From NCBI GenBank assembly GCA_963931865.1, contig OZ007507.1, positions 14,938,450 through 15,002,449 on the forward strand: DNA of 64,000 nucleotides, given 5' to 3'. Both the position numbers and the translations under genes were made by a program. The DNA is from Axinella damicornis. Taxonomy: Eukaryota; Porifera; Demospongiae; Axinellida; Axinellidae. The notes beneath the pieces were generated by a model. It did no database searches, was not told where the DNA came from, and worked only from the letters and a program-made list of their open reading frames with translations. The stretch's first letter is position 1. Every line of letters starts with the position of its first letter. Shown here in pieces: positions 11,036 through 21,282 of the stretch.

Positions 11036-11325
11036 CCAATGCAGGAAGTGCCTCTGACTCATGTTCCACTAGTGTTGCTATTTCAGCCGTAGTCTCCTGT
11101 GCTGTTTCATTCATTATCGCAGCACTTGTTGGTGCTGTGGTACACTACTGTGCTGTGAGGAAGAAATCCAAATGTCAGAAGTTTTACTCTCTGACAATAG
11201 CCCGCAAGCAGCAGAAGCAACAGCCAGCACCACTGTATGAGGACATCATTGCACAGAAGAGAACCGTTGAACCCGCTCACATTGAACTGAGAGAGAACAT
11301 TGCGTATGGGCCGGTGCAAACCTAA
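11036..11325 (+). CDS. Transmembrane and cytoplasmic-tail exon, gene 1
   Basis: Starts in phase 1 after a TTCAG acceptor and ends with TAA. A short Ser-rich stalk is followed by one hydrophobic segment (residues about 13-37 of the exon: VVSCAVSFIIAALVGAVV), a basic stop-transfer (RKKSK), then a tail of about 55 residues with Gln-rich spacer, PLYEDI and the terminal IELRENIAYGPVQT. The tail motifs VYEE/LYED and EN(I/V)AYGPV recur in gene B at 60724, so they are a family signature. Both tyrosines could be phosphorylation sites; this is inference. The orientation predicted is type I: CCP modules outside, tail inside. Confidence 0.85.
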
Positions 11326-11396
11326 CTGAATAAGTTTTGTATTTGTACTGATATACATCACTTTTGGCTGTGCAGCATAGTAGCTGTATGAATACA

Positions 11397-11402
11397 ATTA
11401 AA
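11397..11402 (+). terminator. Possible polyadenylation signal of gene 1
   Basis: ATTAAA lies about 70 bases after the gene 1 stop codon. It is the common variant of AATAAA. No transcript evidence is available. Confidence 0.4.
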
Positions 11403-12294
11403 ACCATGCTGTTCAGCAGTACATTCGGGGTGACGTAAACTAATACATGCATTATGGAGTGTGGTATCACTCAAAATTTGTAATGCTCAATTGACTAACA
11501 GTTTAAGGCTATCACATGCCAAATATATAATAGCATCACTCCCATTCAAGGCAATATGCCACATGAAACTGCATAATATGGCATGCCTTCATAAGCTGTC
11601 CTTGAGAAGCTGATTGTAAACATCTGCGCATGCTGGCACTAGCTATAGATATCGGGAAGAGCAATCTATCATATACATGCCGTTCCAATGTTACATAACT
11701 TTCATCACTACAACAGCTATTAGCTACAGCAGCTCAGTGGCACTCCAGTCCATTGACTGCTATTCAGTGGTCCAGACCTCCAGTTCAGTTGCTGTAGTGA
11801 TGCCATGGCAATACCATGGATTCACTACAAGTGTAGTGACCCATAGTATAGTACTACTTTGCTTTTACAGCATCACCTGTGTCTATCTGGTGATGACATG
11901 ATGGAGGTGGATGTTGTTTATACAGTGATGTGATTGATGTTTATCTGGTGATGCCATATATGGGGGTGGATGCTGTTATTACAACAGTGTCATTCCAAGA
12001 CATAGGGGGAGAGGTTGACTGCATGTAGCAAGTATAGAAAGTACTGTTCATTATGTGGTTGGAATTGGACATCTCCTGAGAGCTTTGTAAGTTGTCTGTG
12101 GAGAGAACTAAATATATAAAATTATCAATACATGTATGACAAATCAAATCGCATGTAGCTATGTGTGCTACTATGACACTTAACACAAAGCTCTGGATGG
12201 TGTATTTTTCAGGCTCTTGCCAGCGACTGACTATTACAAACAACCCTTGTGCCATTTAGCCAGTCGATCCTTGAATTTACTGCATCTTCCCAGA
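11403..12294 (+). promoter_or_regulatory. Upstream region of gene 2 with a block shared with gene 3
   Basis: The block around 11945-12030 (GGGGTGGATGCTGTTATTAC, then AACAGTGTCATT) recurs upstream of the gene 3 signal exon at 16380-16430 and inverted at 41480-41520. The shared 5' flank shows that gene 3 arose by duplication of gene 2 including its promoter region. Small ORFs here run against this pattern and are not supported. Confidence 0.45.
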
Positions 12295-12361
12295 ATGGTC
12301 CCATGGCAGGTACTGCTTGTACTGCCCCTTGCCATCATGAACCAGATTATGGACAGCAGAG
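12295..12361 (+). CDS. Signal-peptide exon, gene 2
   Basis: Starts ATG and reads MVPWQVLLVLPLAIMNQIMD before an AG|GTATGT donor, giving a short hydrophobic core typical of a secretion signal. It is 67 nt and ends in phase 1. The gene 3 copies at 16590 and 41263 are also exactly 67 nt and start MVTSQAPIVHSLVM, which supports this start. Confidence 0.7.
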
Positions 12362-12508
12362 GTATGTTAACAGGTTTTTGCATTTCTTAGTTGTGGCAGA
12401 AGAATGTGATAGCTATTGGATATAGATGGTGTCCTGCTATTGCCATATTAGTTGCGGATTACTAAATTGTGAAACCTAGTGATATTACATGGTCTGTTTT
12501 GTCACCAG

Positions 12509-12893
12509 CCACCATCACCCTGACTTCCAGTCTGGATGGGAGGCAGGTGGCATGTCCTGGAGAGGTGGTGACCTACACCTGCACTATAACCCAGACCACT
12601 CTACTTGATTGGACTGCTGAGCCATTCATCCCATCATCAAGTCGTGTCAGATTTTTGGTTGGTACTCACAATGAACAAGCAACACAGAGCTGTGATGATT
12701 TCCCATCCATTCAGTGTCACTGACATTGACTTTCAAGCTACCCTCACAAGTGTTGTTCCTGGGATGAGTGTGGCAGATCTGACCTCTACCTTCATGTTCA
12801 CTGCTGCAGCCAGGTTGAATGGGACAGTGGTGCAGTGTAGTGGATTCACAGCAGGTGGTGTACTGACAGAAAGGGAGACTTTCAATATTGCAG
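12509..12893 (+). CDS. Ig-like domain exon, gene 2, with a one-base frameshift
   Basis: Begins TITLTSSLDGRQVACPGEVV with the Y-T-C core (VTYTCTITQTT), and a later cysteine pair (SCDDFPSIQC; VVQCSGF) ending before a CAG|GTGTGT donor. Near 12720 the frame changes: the first half hits TGA and the second half (DIDFQATLTSVVPGMSVADL) continues in the next frame. The exon is 385 nt, one more than a phase 1-1 exon should have, which fits a single inserted base. The domain is Ig-like by its first cysteine and Y-T-C pattern; its exact superfamily is uncertain. It is either broken or an assembly error. Confidence 0.65.
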
Positions 12894-13183
12894 GTGTGTA
12901 GCTATACACTGTCCTTGGTTTACGTACGAGCAGAGGGGGTGGGACGGGGGGAGGTGGGTTCACACTCAAACCTGCAAGAAGATCACAACCCCTCTACAAA
13001 GGACAAGATCTACAAAAATTAGTCTCTCAGTGAGATAATAATATTCGTGCAGTGATTTCATTAACATAAAGCTCAGGAAAAAAAAAACGAAGGTGTCATG
13101 CAATCATGTGAACTATGATTGTCTTTGGATCCCGACTTTGGAGACCTGAAGGATCATTACAGACTTCATTTTGCATATTTCAG

Positions 13184-13456
13184 GTCCTCCCTTCCCTCCA
13201 CGGAATCCCACTTACACAGTTCAACAGCATGGTCAGGGTGATGTGACACTCTCATTTCAGTCGCAGCACCCAGTGTATGATGGTGGTGCTCCAGTTGACA
13301 ACTACACCATCACTGTCAGTCCAGATGGCAGTACAGTCACCACCAATGAGACAAGCATTGCATATACACTGCCCTACAATGTGATACATGTTATCAGTAT
13401 AGTGGCAACTAACTGCAATGGGAGCAGCAGTGCTGCCATGGAGACAATAAGAATTG
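13184..13456 (+). CDS. Fibronectin type III exon, gene 2
   Basis: 273 nt, phase 1-1, TTTCAG acceptor and TTG|GTAGGT donor. GPPFPPRNPTYTVQQ is followed by DGGAPVDNYTITVSPDG and ATNCNGSSSAA, the usual FN3 strand pattern with the Tyr of strand C and the NxxG-S end. The gene A exon at 32371-32643 has the same length and the same GAPVDNYT and VATNCNGSS blocks, so the two are paralogues. Role: extracellular spacer or binding domain. Confidence 0.85.
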
Positions 13457-14554
13457 GTAGGTTGCAGTGTTCATTGTGAAGTGCGTGCTTACAGAGATGT
13501 GGGGGATTATCATACCTGGCCGATGTTTGCGTGTCCTTCCTCATGCATACCATCGGCCCCTCAGTTATCTGTTATAAAATTCAGCGGTTACACATTAATT
13601 TTAGCCAAAAAACTATTGTGACAGTAGAGAAGAGCTATGTGAGTTACATAGTAGCAAAAAGTATACAGGATGTTTTGTTGTTTGTTCATAATTATTATTT
13701 TTACTACTAGAACGGCTACACACATATCCCACATACAACTCACAATGTCATATTATAGAACCACTTATGCTGAACTTCATCAACAACAGTCCTCAAGTGC
13801 AGGGGAACAACATTTCAGTGGACGTTCAAACCAATCGCCCTGTGCAAACCTTTTTGTGTGCACTCACTGGCCATCCATACCAGGATTGTGAGCGAGAGAA
13901 GTGCTATTATCATACCTCTAACTAATAATGTACAGGAGTCAATGGGAAAGCCTTATAGGTAGGTGCAGTTGATAGTCATGAGATGATCCATATTGTTGCT
14001 ACAAGTCACTTGATACATACCTGACTGTTGTAGCAGTAGTACTTTGCTATATATACTAGCTATAAGGAGACATTATCACTCATCCGGTATAACTTATAGC
14101 CTCGTTCCCAGACTCCTGCCCAGCTTTTTGCCAAAAAGCTGGGGAGGAGCCTGGGAACGAGGCTAATCAAGAGCCTGGTAATACAATGTACCCTTGTATG
14201 TGTGTGAGTATAATGTACTGCCCATTCGGTCATGTCTTGACAGCCAGAAATATGGGGAAGGCAATACTACAGCTCTTGATATCATGGTAGCCAGTTGTGT
14301 GACAGGCCAGCACTGAGCTGCTGGACAATTGTGGGATCAAAATCTTCCATTCAAAGAAATAATTATGCAACCTACATACATAAATACATAATTATTATTG
14401 ATAATAGCCTTTTGACAATTTTACTTCCAAGGAGTATTGCACATGCATGAAGAGACTTTTTCACATGATCACAACAAAAATTAGTTTGAGATTTGGAGTC
14501 TTCATTGGGTGTGGATAGCTAACATTAATTAGCTTGCTCCATATATATACACAG
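13457..14554 (+). other. Intron of gene 2 with a hairpin element
   Basis: No coding exon recognised. An ORF at 13670-13891 has no splice support or family. The stretch contains the hairpin MITE at 14099-14163. Confidence 0.5.
14099..14163. mobile_element. Foldback MITE, TIR GCCTCGTTCCCAG, TSD TA
   Basis: 65 bp, almost entirely two inverted arms starting GCCTCGTTCCCAG. It is bounded by TA on both sides. The same terminal sequence occurs in a perfect 96-bp hairpin at 63854 and in short hairpins at 19977 and 37120. The TA duplication suggests mobilisation by a Tc1/mariner-type transposase. Confidence 0.75.
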
Positions 14555-14680
14555 GTTCATCTGGCTCTACCACTTTCATTAATGTTCCTCCTCGTGTGAA
14601 TGGCAGGCCCTACATCTTGCGTATTGCTGCAAACACCTCAGATGGAGTGAGGGCTGTACTGAGGAGGGTAGTCCGGATTG
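14555..14680 (+). CDS. Small extracellular exon, gene 2 (half FN3-like)
   Basis: 126 nt, phase 1-1, ACACAG acceptor and TTG|GTTAGT donor. It encodes GSSGSTTFINVPPRVNGRPY, then ILRIAANTSDG and RRVVRIG, which resembles the C-terminal half (strands E-G) of an FN3 domain. No clear N-terminal half is next to it, so it may be a partial module or pair with an exon I missed. Confidence 0.6.
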
Positions 14681-14853
14681 GTTAGTTCAGGTTGACATAC
14701 TGGATTTCAATCGAATTTAACTGTATAGCGTAATGATTGGGTGCTAAGAAGGAACCTGACTAGAAAGCTAACTGTCAAGCAGGATGATCATGTAGCTGCC
14801 TTGTGCGATTGTGCGGTCATTAAATACTTTTCTATCCCCAAATTTGAATACAG

Positions 14854-14991
14854 AACAGCCCAATATTTGTACCGTACATCTCATCAATGATGGAGTGACT
14901 GTGAATGGGAGCAGTGCTACAGTGGAGTTTGACAGCACAGGACCTAGCAATAGTTTCCTGTGCAGCCTTGATCGTCGAGCTCTTGCTCCAT
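14854..14991 (+). CDS. First half of a GEH-type beta domain, gene 2
   Basis: Phase 1-1, ACAG acceptor and CCAT|GTATGT donor. It encodes EQPNICTVHLINDGVTV, then ATVEFDSTGP and FLCSLDRRALAPC, the last Cys being completed by the next exon. The F-x-C-S-L-D...PC pattern followed by L-x-x-G-E-H in the next exon resembles bacterial and animal extracellular beta-sandwich repeats. The name is descriptive. Confidence 0.6.
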
Positions 14992-15591
14992 GTATGTGTG
15001 TAGGTGTCCCTTGTGCCAGCCTTGTATGGTTGTGTTAGCGTCATTCTGGTAGAATAGTATACTATGAATTGAGTTACTATGAATTGATTTTCCAGACATA
15101 AATTCATTCAGACAAACATTCAACAGTAGACTGTGTGTTCGGACACTAAGCACAAGTAGATTAATAAAGCAAAGTATAATTGACCCGAGGTAGTTCTTCA
15201 CTATACATATTGCAGATGCAATTCGCTCACTAGCAGCATGTGTTGCTGGTATCACCATAATTAGTTTAACAGTGATGCTCTAGTTGGTGGGGGTATTTTG
15301 CTAATCTCTGGCAGGCTCAAACTCAGAGTAGACGGAGCACACATTCAAACATGAAGTTTGGACCTTGTGTAGGGCTCAGCCTAATATCGTTTGCCACCAT
15401 TTCTCTTCTTTGTTTCTTTCCCCTCCCAAAAACCGGTATGGCCGTGGTCGTGGCAGCCATAATGGCTCCTATGCCAGCCATGAGTAATTATTATGTACAG
15501 TTATTATAATTTGCTATTATGTATGAAGGTTTGCTTGAAACTGTCAATCTCAATTGTTTGTACATACGTGTAAACTTCATGGATTTTACAG

Positions 15592-15719
15592 GCAGCAGTG
15601 GACAGCAGTTCAGTGACCTCTCTTCAGGGGAGCACAGGCTCAAGATAGTTACAGACAACTGTGGGAGAAATCGGCGTCCACTAGTTGTGAGGTTCACCGT
15701 GGAGGGCGAGGAAGCTTAA
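15592..15719 (+). CDS. Last exon of gene 2
   Basis: Begins in phase 1 after TTTTACAG and ends at TAA. It encodes SSGQQFSDLSSGEHRLKIVT, then DNCGRNRRPLVVRFTVEGEEA. It completes the beta domain started at 14854. No membrane segment follows before the stop, so gene 2 encodes a secreted protein as far as seen. An inverted copy of equal length (128 nt) lies at 42204-42331. The exon lies inside the left arm of the inverted duplication. Confidence 0.7.
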
Positions 15720-16589
15720 GAGCTTGGATTCTGTCTGAGTTACTATTTGCCTAGCATAGTATAATGTACTTAGCTATGTACAAAACTATGATGGTTGAAT
15801 TCCCATGTTGAGTGTGACTTGTATATAACGTTGCTGCAGTATACACATCATGATTATAGAAATTGCCTGCAGGGCTAGCAAATGCATAATACCATTTGTT
15901 CATTAGCACCTAGCACACAGTCAACCACAGCAATTAGTTACTACTGTGGTGCCAATCCATATGTTGGATAGCTAGCTATAGCTACCATCTACTGAGTTGA
16001 ACTTGGCCAGCCATTGGGAACTTAATTGGGCGCCAATAAATAATATCCACTGCATGAACCAATGTCAAACCTAAGGCAGGAAAGAGTGCATGCATGATAT
16101 AGTGATTTCCAATCACTGGGACGTGTGGATTGGACTGGACTGTTGGACTGGACTGGAATCTGGTTCACAAACCATAATGGGCATATATACAATTGCTGGA
16201 CGTGTGGACTGGACTGGACTGGACTGAACTGGACATTGTTGAAAAGTTCTACTAGTAGCTATTGTGTGCTGATATGTAGATGTTGTTCTATTTCCAAATG
16301 GAGATCATTATCAATGTGTACTTGATGGCTAACTTTAATATTCGGCAAGTAATCTCTTATCTTACACAATTGATGAGTTTGGGGGTGGATGTTGTTATTA
16401 CAACAGTGCCATTATTCATGCTTTGAGACATTGTGGGATTCGAGAGGAGTATTCGACAATATGCCGGTAGCTGAAGTGTAAAAGGAGTTTGGAATTGTTG
16501 TGTGCTTGTGATTGGACATCTGAGAGCTTTTGGGGCAAGGGGACTGGCTGTCAACTTAGAATCTTCCAGAATGGGCAGAATCTTCCAGA
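15720..16589 (+). other. Gene 2 downstream / gene 3 upstream region
   Basis: Holds two short runs of TGGAC repeats (16127-16160 and 16205-16230) and, near 16380-16430, the block shared with the region upstream of gene 2. No coding exon recognised. Confidence 0.5.
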
Positions 16590-16656
16590 ATGGTCACCTC
16601 GCAAGCACCTATTGTACATTCCCTGGTCATGTTGAGCCACTTTATGGACACCACAG
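16590..16656 (+). pseudogene. Signal-peptide exon of gene 3
   Basis: 67 nt, starts ATG, reads MVTSQAPIVHSLVMLSHF and ends at a CAG|GTTAGT donor, phase 1. It has the same length, phase and upstream flank as the gene 2 signal exon. It would feed the broken fused exon at 17592, so the gene is probably dead. Confidence 0.55.
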
Positions 16657-17591
16657 GTTAGTTAGCAGGTGTTGGTGATACTTGTATGTGTGGCAGAATT
16701 ACTTAACCTTTCCGAATGCTTAAGGCTACATGCTCGTTGCAGGATGGGTGTGTCCGACAACTTGTTCAACCCAACTATTTTCTCGCACAGAAATTAAGCT
16801 ACTGAAACCAAACTTACTCTGCACAAAGTGGGCTATAGGAGAGTAGTCAACATGCAGACTACACATCACTAGCTATAGTAGCTCTGTATGCTAGTTATAA
16901 ATATTCCAGCAAACATTCACCAAAAACCTCCATGTGAAGACTACATGCCAGCTACTCAATTCTACTGTTGGAGATACACCATGCATCGGAAGCACTAGGG
17001 CATGATGGAATTGTTTTATGGCTAGGCTGAACAGTGCTTAAAAGAACGCAGTGCGAATAACCGCGCTCTTTGGAAAACAGCACCATATAATTTTGGGGAT
17101 GGTCACAAATATATTATATATAAGGGTTCCGTCGGGCAAGAGATCTTTATGACTCTGTTCAGATGAATGTTCAGGGTGAATGGGACTTCATTGGATTCAC
17201 AACAGATATTCCTTGACACAATTAGACGTCTATTATCAAATTCAAATTAATGATTGGCACTATGACTTGAGTAAGACACCTCAGGTTGGTACTAGCTACA
17301 TTCCGCCGCTTACACTGTTAACGTTATCCAATGTATTATGTGGTGGGAATATATCCTGGGAGGGTAATTTTGTAGGGTAGACCATGAATAATATTATTAT
17401 GCTGAACAAAATGTGCTACATGTAGCTACCATCCCATGTCCAATACACGACCTGTTTCTAATAGATTCCGTTGCATGACGACATTTTAGATGCCATGTAT
17501 TACATAGCCTGTACTAGTGTTACCGTAGACCTAATATTGGCCAATATCTGGCTTACAGCCTTTCGTGATATTGCTTTACTTATACCTGCAG
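16657..17591 (+). other. Gene 3 intron region with a possible exon remnant
   Basis: An open stretch near 17215-17330 reads DVYYQIQINDWHYDL and ends SYIPPLTLLTL. It vaguely resembles the YYRLHL segment near 33050 but lacks convincing splice sites. Nothing else is supported. Confidence 0.3.
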
Positions 17592-17931
17592 CCACCGTCA
17601 CCCTGACATCCACTGTGGATGGCAGGCAGGCTGCTTGTCCTGGCATACTCCAGGCAGACGTCTGTCTCCAGCTGCAGCAACAGCCGTCACAACTGTTGTC
17701 TGTTCTCTTGTGATGTTCATCACTGGAGCTCTATGTGGTGCTGTAGCCACTATCTGCATCAGCAGGTGAAACAGGAACGGGCGTAGGTCTAAGCCAGTAT
17801 CAAACACGAAGGAACAGCAGCAGACAGTTGCAGTGTATACGAGGAGTTGGATACACAGAGTCAGAAGATTGAACTGAAGGTGAATGAGGCATATGGACCA
17901 CTAAAGGTTCATATTAATGCCATGGATTGTG
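17592..17931 (+). pseudogene. Gene 3: Ig exon start fused to a TM/tail exon
   Basis: Starts like the Ig exon of gene 2 (CAG acceptor, then TVTLTSTVDGRQAACPG). After about 50 bases it passes without an intron into the TM exon type of gene B (TAVTTVVCSLVMFITGALCG, ATICIS). A TGA replaces the Trp codon of the SRWNR-type stop-transfer, and frameshifts break the tail, whose remnants resemble VYEEVDTQSQ and AYGP. Everything between the start of the Ig domain and the membrane exon was lost. The inverted copy at 38940-39262 has the same fusion, so the deletion predates the duplication. Confidence 0.8.
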
Positions 17932-20302
17932 CACTTAGCTATTAGCTATTTATTTACGTTAGTCACTTTAGAAGTTTGTTGTAGAGGTTCAACATGCCAG
18001 CATGAATGAGGCATGTTACTGTTAGAAACTATAAGTGTGTGGGCTGTTGATTGTATAGCATTTATCTGTTTACTTTTTTAACGTACAATGATGGTTACAG
18101 TTTACTGTTTTAAACCACGCATAGTGTCTATAGAGACATAGATGTTTGTGCTTACCATCAATATTGTATGACAGTCCAATCACTGCACATTGCTTACAGA
18201 TATAATAATGTCTTCCGTTACAGTATAAGTACTGCCTAGGGATTAATTATTACTAGCAGTGAAACCAGTATTGCTTCAGCAACATTGGTAGTTATTGCAG
18301 TTGATCTTGTTTACCAGTGCTATTGCAGTGGGTAGCCACTGCAATAGCACACCGGTCTTTCCTGAAAAACAACAATCAACCAAACCAGAGGCAACAGCAG
18401 TTGCAGTTTAGCAGGACACATGCGTATTCCGTTTATTATCGTAAATCTTCGTATACTTACTGCGCGACAATACATTTTCAGCTGTGAAACAATAGGTAAT
18501 GAGTATTCGCCACTTATGCTAACTACAATTATATTCTGTCTACTACTGGAATATATGTCAGTTCTTCAAAATAACTCTCCCTCATCACTTATAATGTCTT
18601 GATTGTCGTTCTAAGATAGTTTCACTCATAACGGAAGAGATTCTCCCTTCCTGGCTCAGCCACATACAAGCACAGATGAGATGTTCTTTTAGGGTTCATT
18701 CCTGCTGGGGGGATGAAACGAGTCAGATTAGAGTTTATAACAATTTATGCACAGATACAATAATAATACTAACGTGTGTGTGTAGCTACCCAAATTATAA
18801 CTACACTACTACAATACAACAAGACAACAAATTTACAGAGCCAGAAGGAATGGAGAGTTGAATGTCCTGACCCTGCTTCTGTTGTGCATCGGTTGAGTTA
18901 ATGTACCAACAGACCGGAGACTTCAATTGTTGGGTAGCCAAAAATCTTTTGGAGATTGTAATCTTAAGCTTCCACACCACTATGGACAAACAGCCTCCAC
19001 CTTGGATCCCATTCCTGTGGCATGGAAATGGGACAACAGCCAAACTGGGCAAGACTTAGCTGCAACCATGCAGAAGTATCTAAGACTAGCTATCCCAAAA
19101 CTGCATGCGCATGAGCTCGAGACTATTGCTGGATCGAAGTGGGTGCAGGAGATGCATGGACTCCAGCCTAATGTAGCTAGATCACTGAAGTTAGTTTTAC
19201 CTCTGTTGCCTCCTACCATGCATTTTGATGGCTTTCAGCTATGCATGCTCACTTCTTCAGAGTGCACGTAAAGAAAGTAAGCTGTAAAATAATTATGTTT
19301 CCCGTACCCAGTACGGAGGGATCGAGGTTCATATAATTATGTACACTTTACTTCCCTAGTGAATTCTGTGTATGAAATGAATGAATATTAATGATAGCCA
19401 CATACAGTAGCTAGTCAGAAATTTGTCAAAGATATACTAGCTATATAGCTAATAGCTATTTTTATCTGCATTTCAAATGCCTTTACGAATAAGGCATTAG
19501 CTAAGTGCTTTCTTCAACTTCCAACAAATTCTTAGCTAGCTAGCTACACATTTATCTAGCTACCTAGCTACAATGGGGTCCACAGAAGATTGTATAAAAA
19601 TGAGGTTTTGAGCCTATATAATAGAGTTATGCTCTAGAGTGGGGTGAGCAAAGCCTAGAGTTACCAAGAGGGAATTATAAACCAACAAAACCTTGATGTA
19701 GCTACTAATTCTATACCAGTGACAGAAGTAGCTATAATTGTGTGACTGTCTACTCCATCTAGTCTGGTCGCCTTAAAAGTCCCTTGGTTATCCATAGGAC
19801 TGATTTAGCTAGCTAAGTCACCCTTCCCATGGGTGTCTTGTGAGATTAAGTTCCCAAAGCTTGTGGTCAAGATTGAGTCAGTGCAGGTTAGGTGGCTTTA
19901 CTGGCAGCTACCAGATTTCAACACTGTCAGTCTGAAACGAGCTCAGCTCAAGGCTAACATGAATATCTGGCGTTGCAGCCTCGTTCCCAGGCCGGGTGGG
20001 AACGGGGCTGTCAGTGGCAGCCATGATTCACTGTTAAGTGACGTCAATGCGTGCTGACTCGGCATGCATGATAGCACGGCAGTAAACAACTGTTGTCGTG
20101 AGATTATGTACATACAGCTATGACTGTGTGTACCGGATAGGTCTGGGCACGAGACTAGAGAGTCCTCGCAATTCTACAAAAGCTGCATACGGCCCTCAAC
20201 AGTCCTCCCAGACCCAGAGGCGCGGAGAGGAGAGTCAGCGCCGCCGCAGACGATGTTATCGGTAAGAAATTACGGACATCGTGCATGTCGTATACCTAAT
20301 TT
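17932..20302 (+). other. Left-arm sequence, no gene supported
   Basis: Contains the inverted pair CACTGCAATAGCA near 18325-18350 and an ORF at 18927-19271 that is partly kept in the other arm (37578-37775) but with a frame-breaking 5-base difference and two amino-acid changes. A degraded GCCTCGTTCCCAG hairpin lies at 19977-20008. I see no supported gene. Confidence 0.4.
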
Positions 20303-21282
20303 GTATATGTAATAGCATGATTTGGAGTGCAATTTGGGAATTAATTGCACGAGTAAGGTTTGTAATTTCACGAGGCGAAGCCGAGTGAAATTACTGACCT
20401 TACGAGTGCAATTAATTCCCAAAATTGCACTCCAAATCATGCTATCACATATTAATCATATAGAAACTGAGTTATCAATCAGTTGCACAGCAAAGAATCT
20501 TTGATACAGCAATAACTGTACACAGAAAGTATAATTATGCAACGACACGGATGCAGCTATCAGTCCGGTATCAGTCCCTATTATGTAGGCAAGAGGTCCT
20601 TGACGCTGTGTAGTAGCGTAGGCCTACTGCATGCTTGAATTGATTGTCACCAGCACTAGCCTCACAGAGTGGTAGCTACTGTGATGCCACGCTGTTTTTG
20701 CCACCGTCTCAAGCCGTTGTACGGCCCCAGTTGTTGGTTGTCGGTATCCTTCAGGCCGCGTGGCAACTCTTGGGCGCTGCAGCTGGGACCTGGTAAGCAT
20801 CGCTAGTAGTCTGAGCAGTGGGTGTGGCAGCATCGCCTTGCTGTTTATTGTCCATGGTTCGGTGACCGAGTTTCGGTGTCAGTCGCGTGGAGTACGAGTT
20901 CCGGTGTCAGTCGCGTCGAGTAGGAGTTCTCCCGCCCCAGCGACATCTTCGGTATTTTCGCACACTCTCTCATGAAGAAACGCAACAATAGTGGGACAGG
21001 AAAATTCATTTGACCACTAGCTACCCTCTGCCATGACGCTTAGCTACCTTTATGCACTCGATAATCGTTTGTTTACTTTTCTGTTCGAACCTAGAAACCA
21101 CGTAGAAACCGCTGCGGCATTAACCAATCAGCTCGTGATTACACTTTTTTGCACTCGTACCAGTGCAAAAAAGTGTAATCATCAGCAGCTGATTGGCTGA
21201 AAGCAGTGCAGATTACAGAAATAATTGCACTCTCGCGGTATAGGCGTTTTATATAGAAACTTGTTATCACTATATGATTAGT
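20303..21282. mobile_element. Insertion present only in the left arm, hairpins at both ends
   Basis: The right arm reads straight from GGTATACGAC through CTAATTTG to TGACCTTATT (inverted, near 36830-36840); the left arm has about 980 extra bases at that point. One end is a hairpin (20312-20445) with arms GATTTGGAGTGCAATTTGGG; the other is a hairpin (about 21125-21198) with arms GATTACACTTTTTTGCACT. No transposase gene is visible. It is a non-autonomous element of unknown class. Confidence 0.65.

Noticed and set aside
11941..12255. Minus-strand ORF upstream of gene 2, similar to one at 16357 and one at 41265
   Set aside because: Similarity comes from the duplicated upstream flank. The frames are not kept over their full length and no domain is seen.
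18927..19271. 114-codon ORF in the left arm, partly kept in the right arm
   Set aside because: The right-arm copy has a 5-base frame-breaking difference, and there is no splice or domain support.
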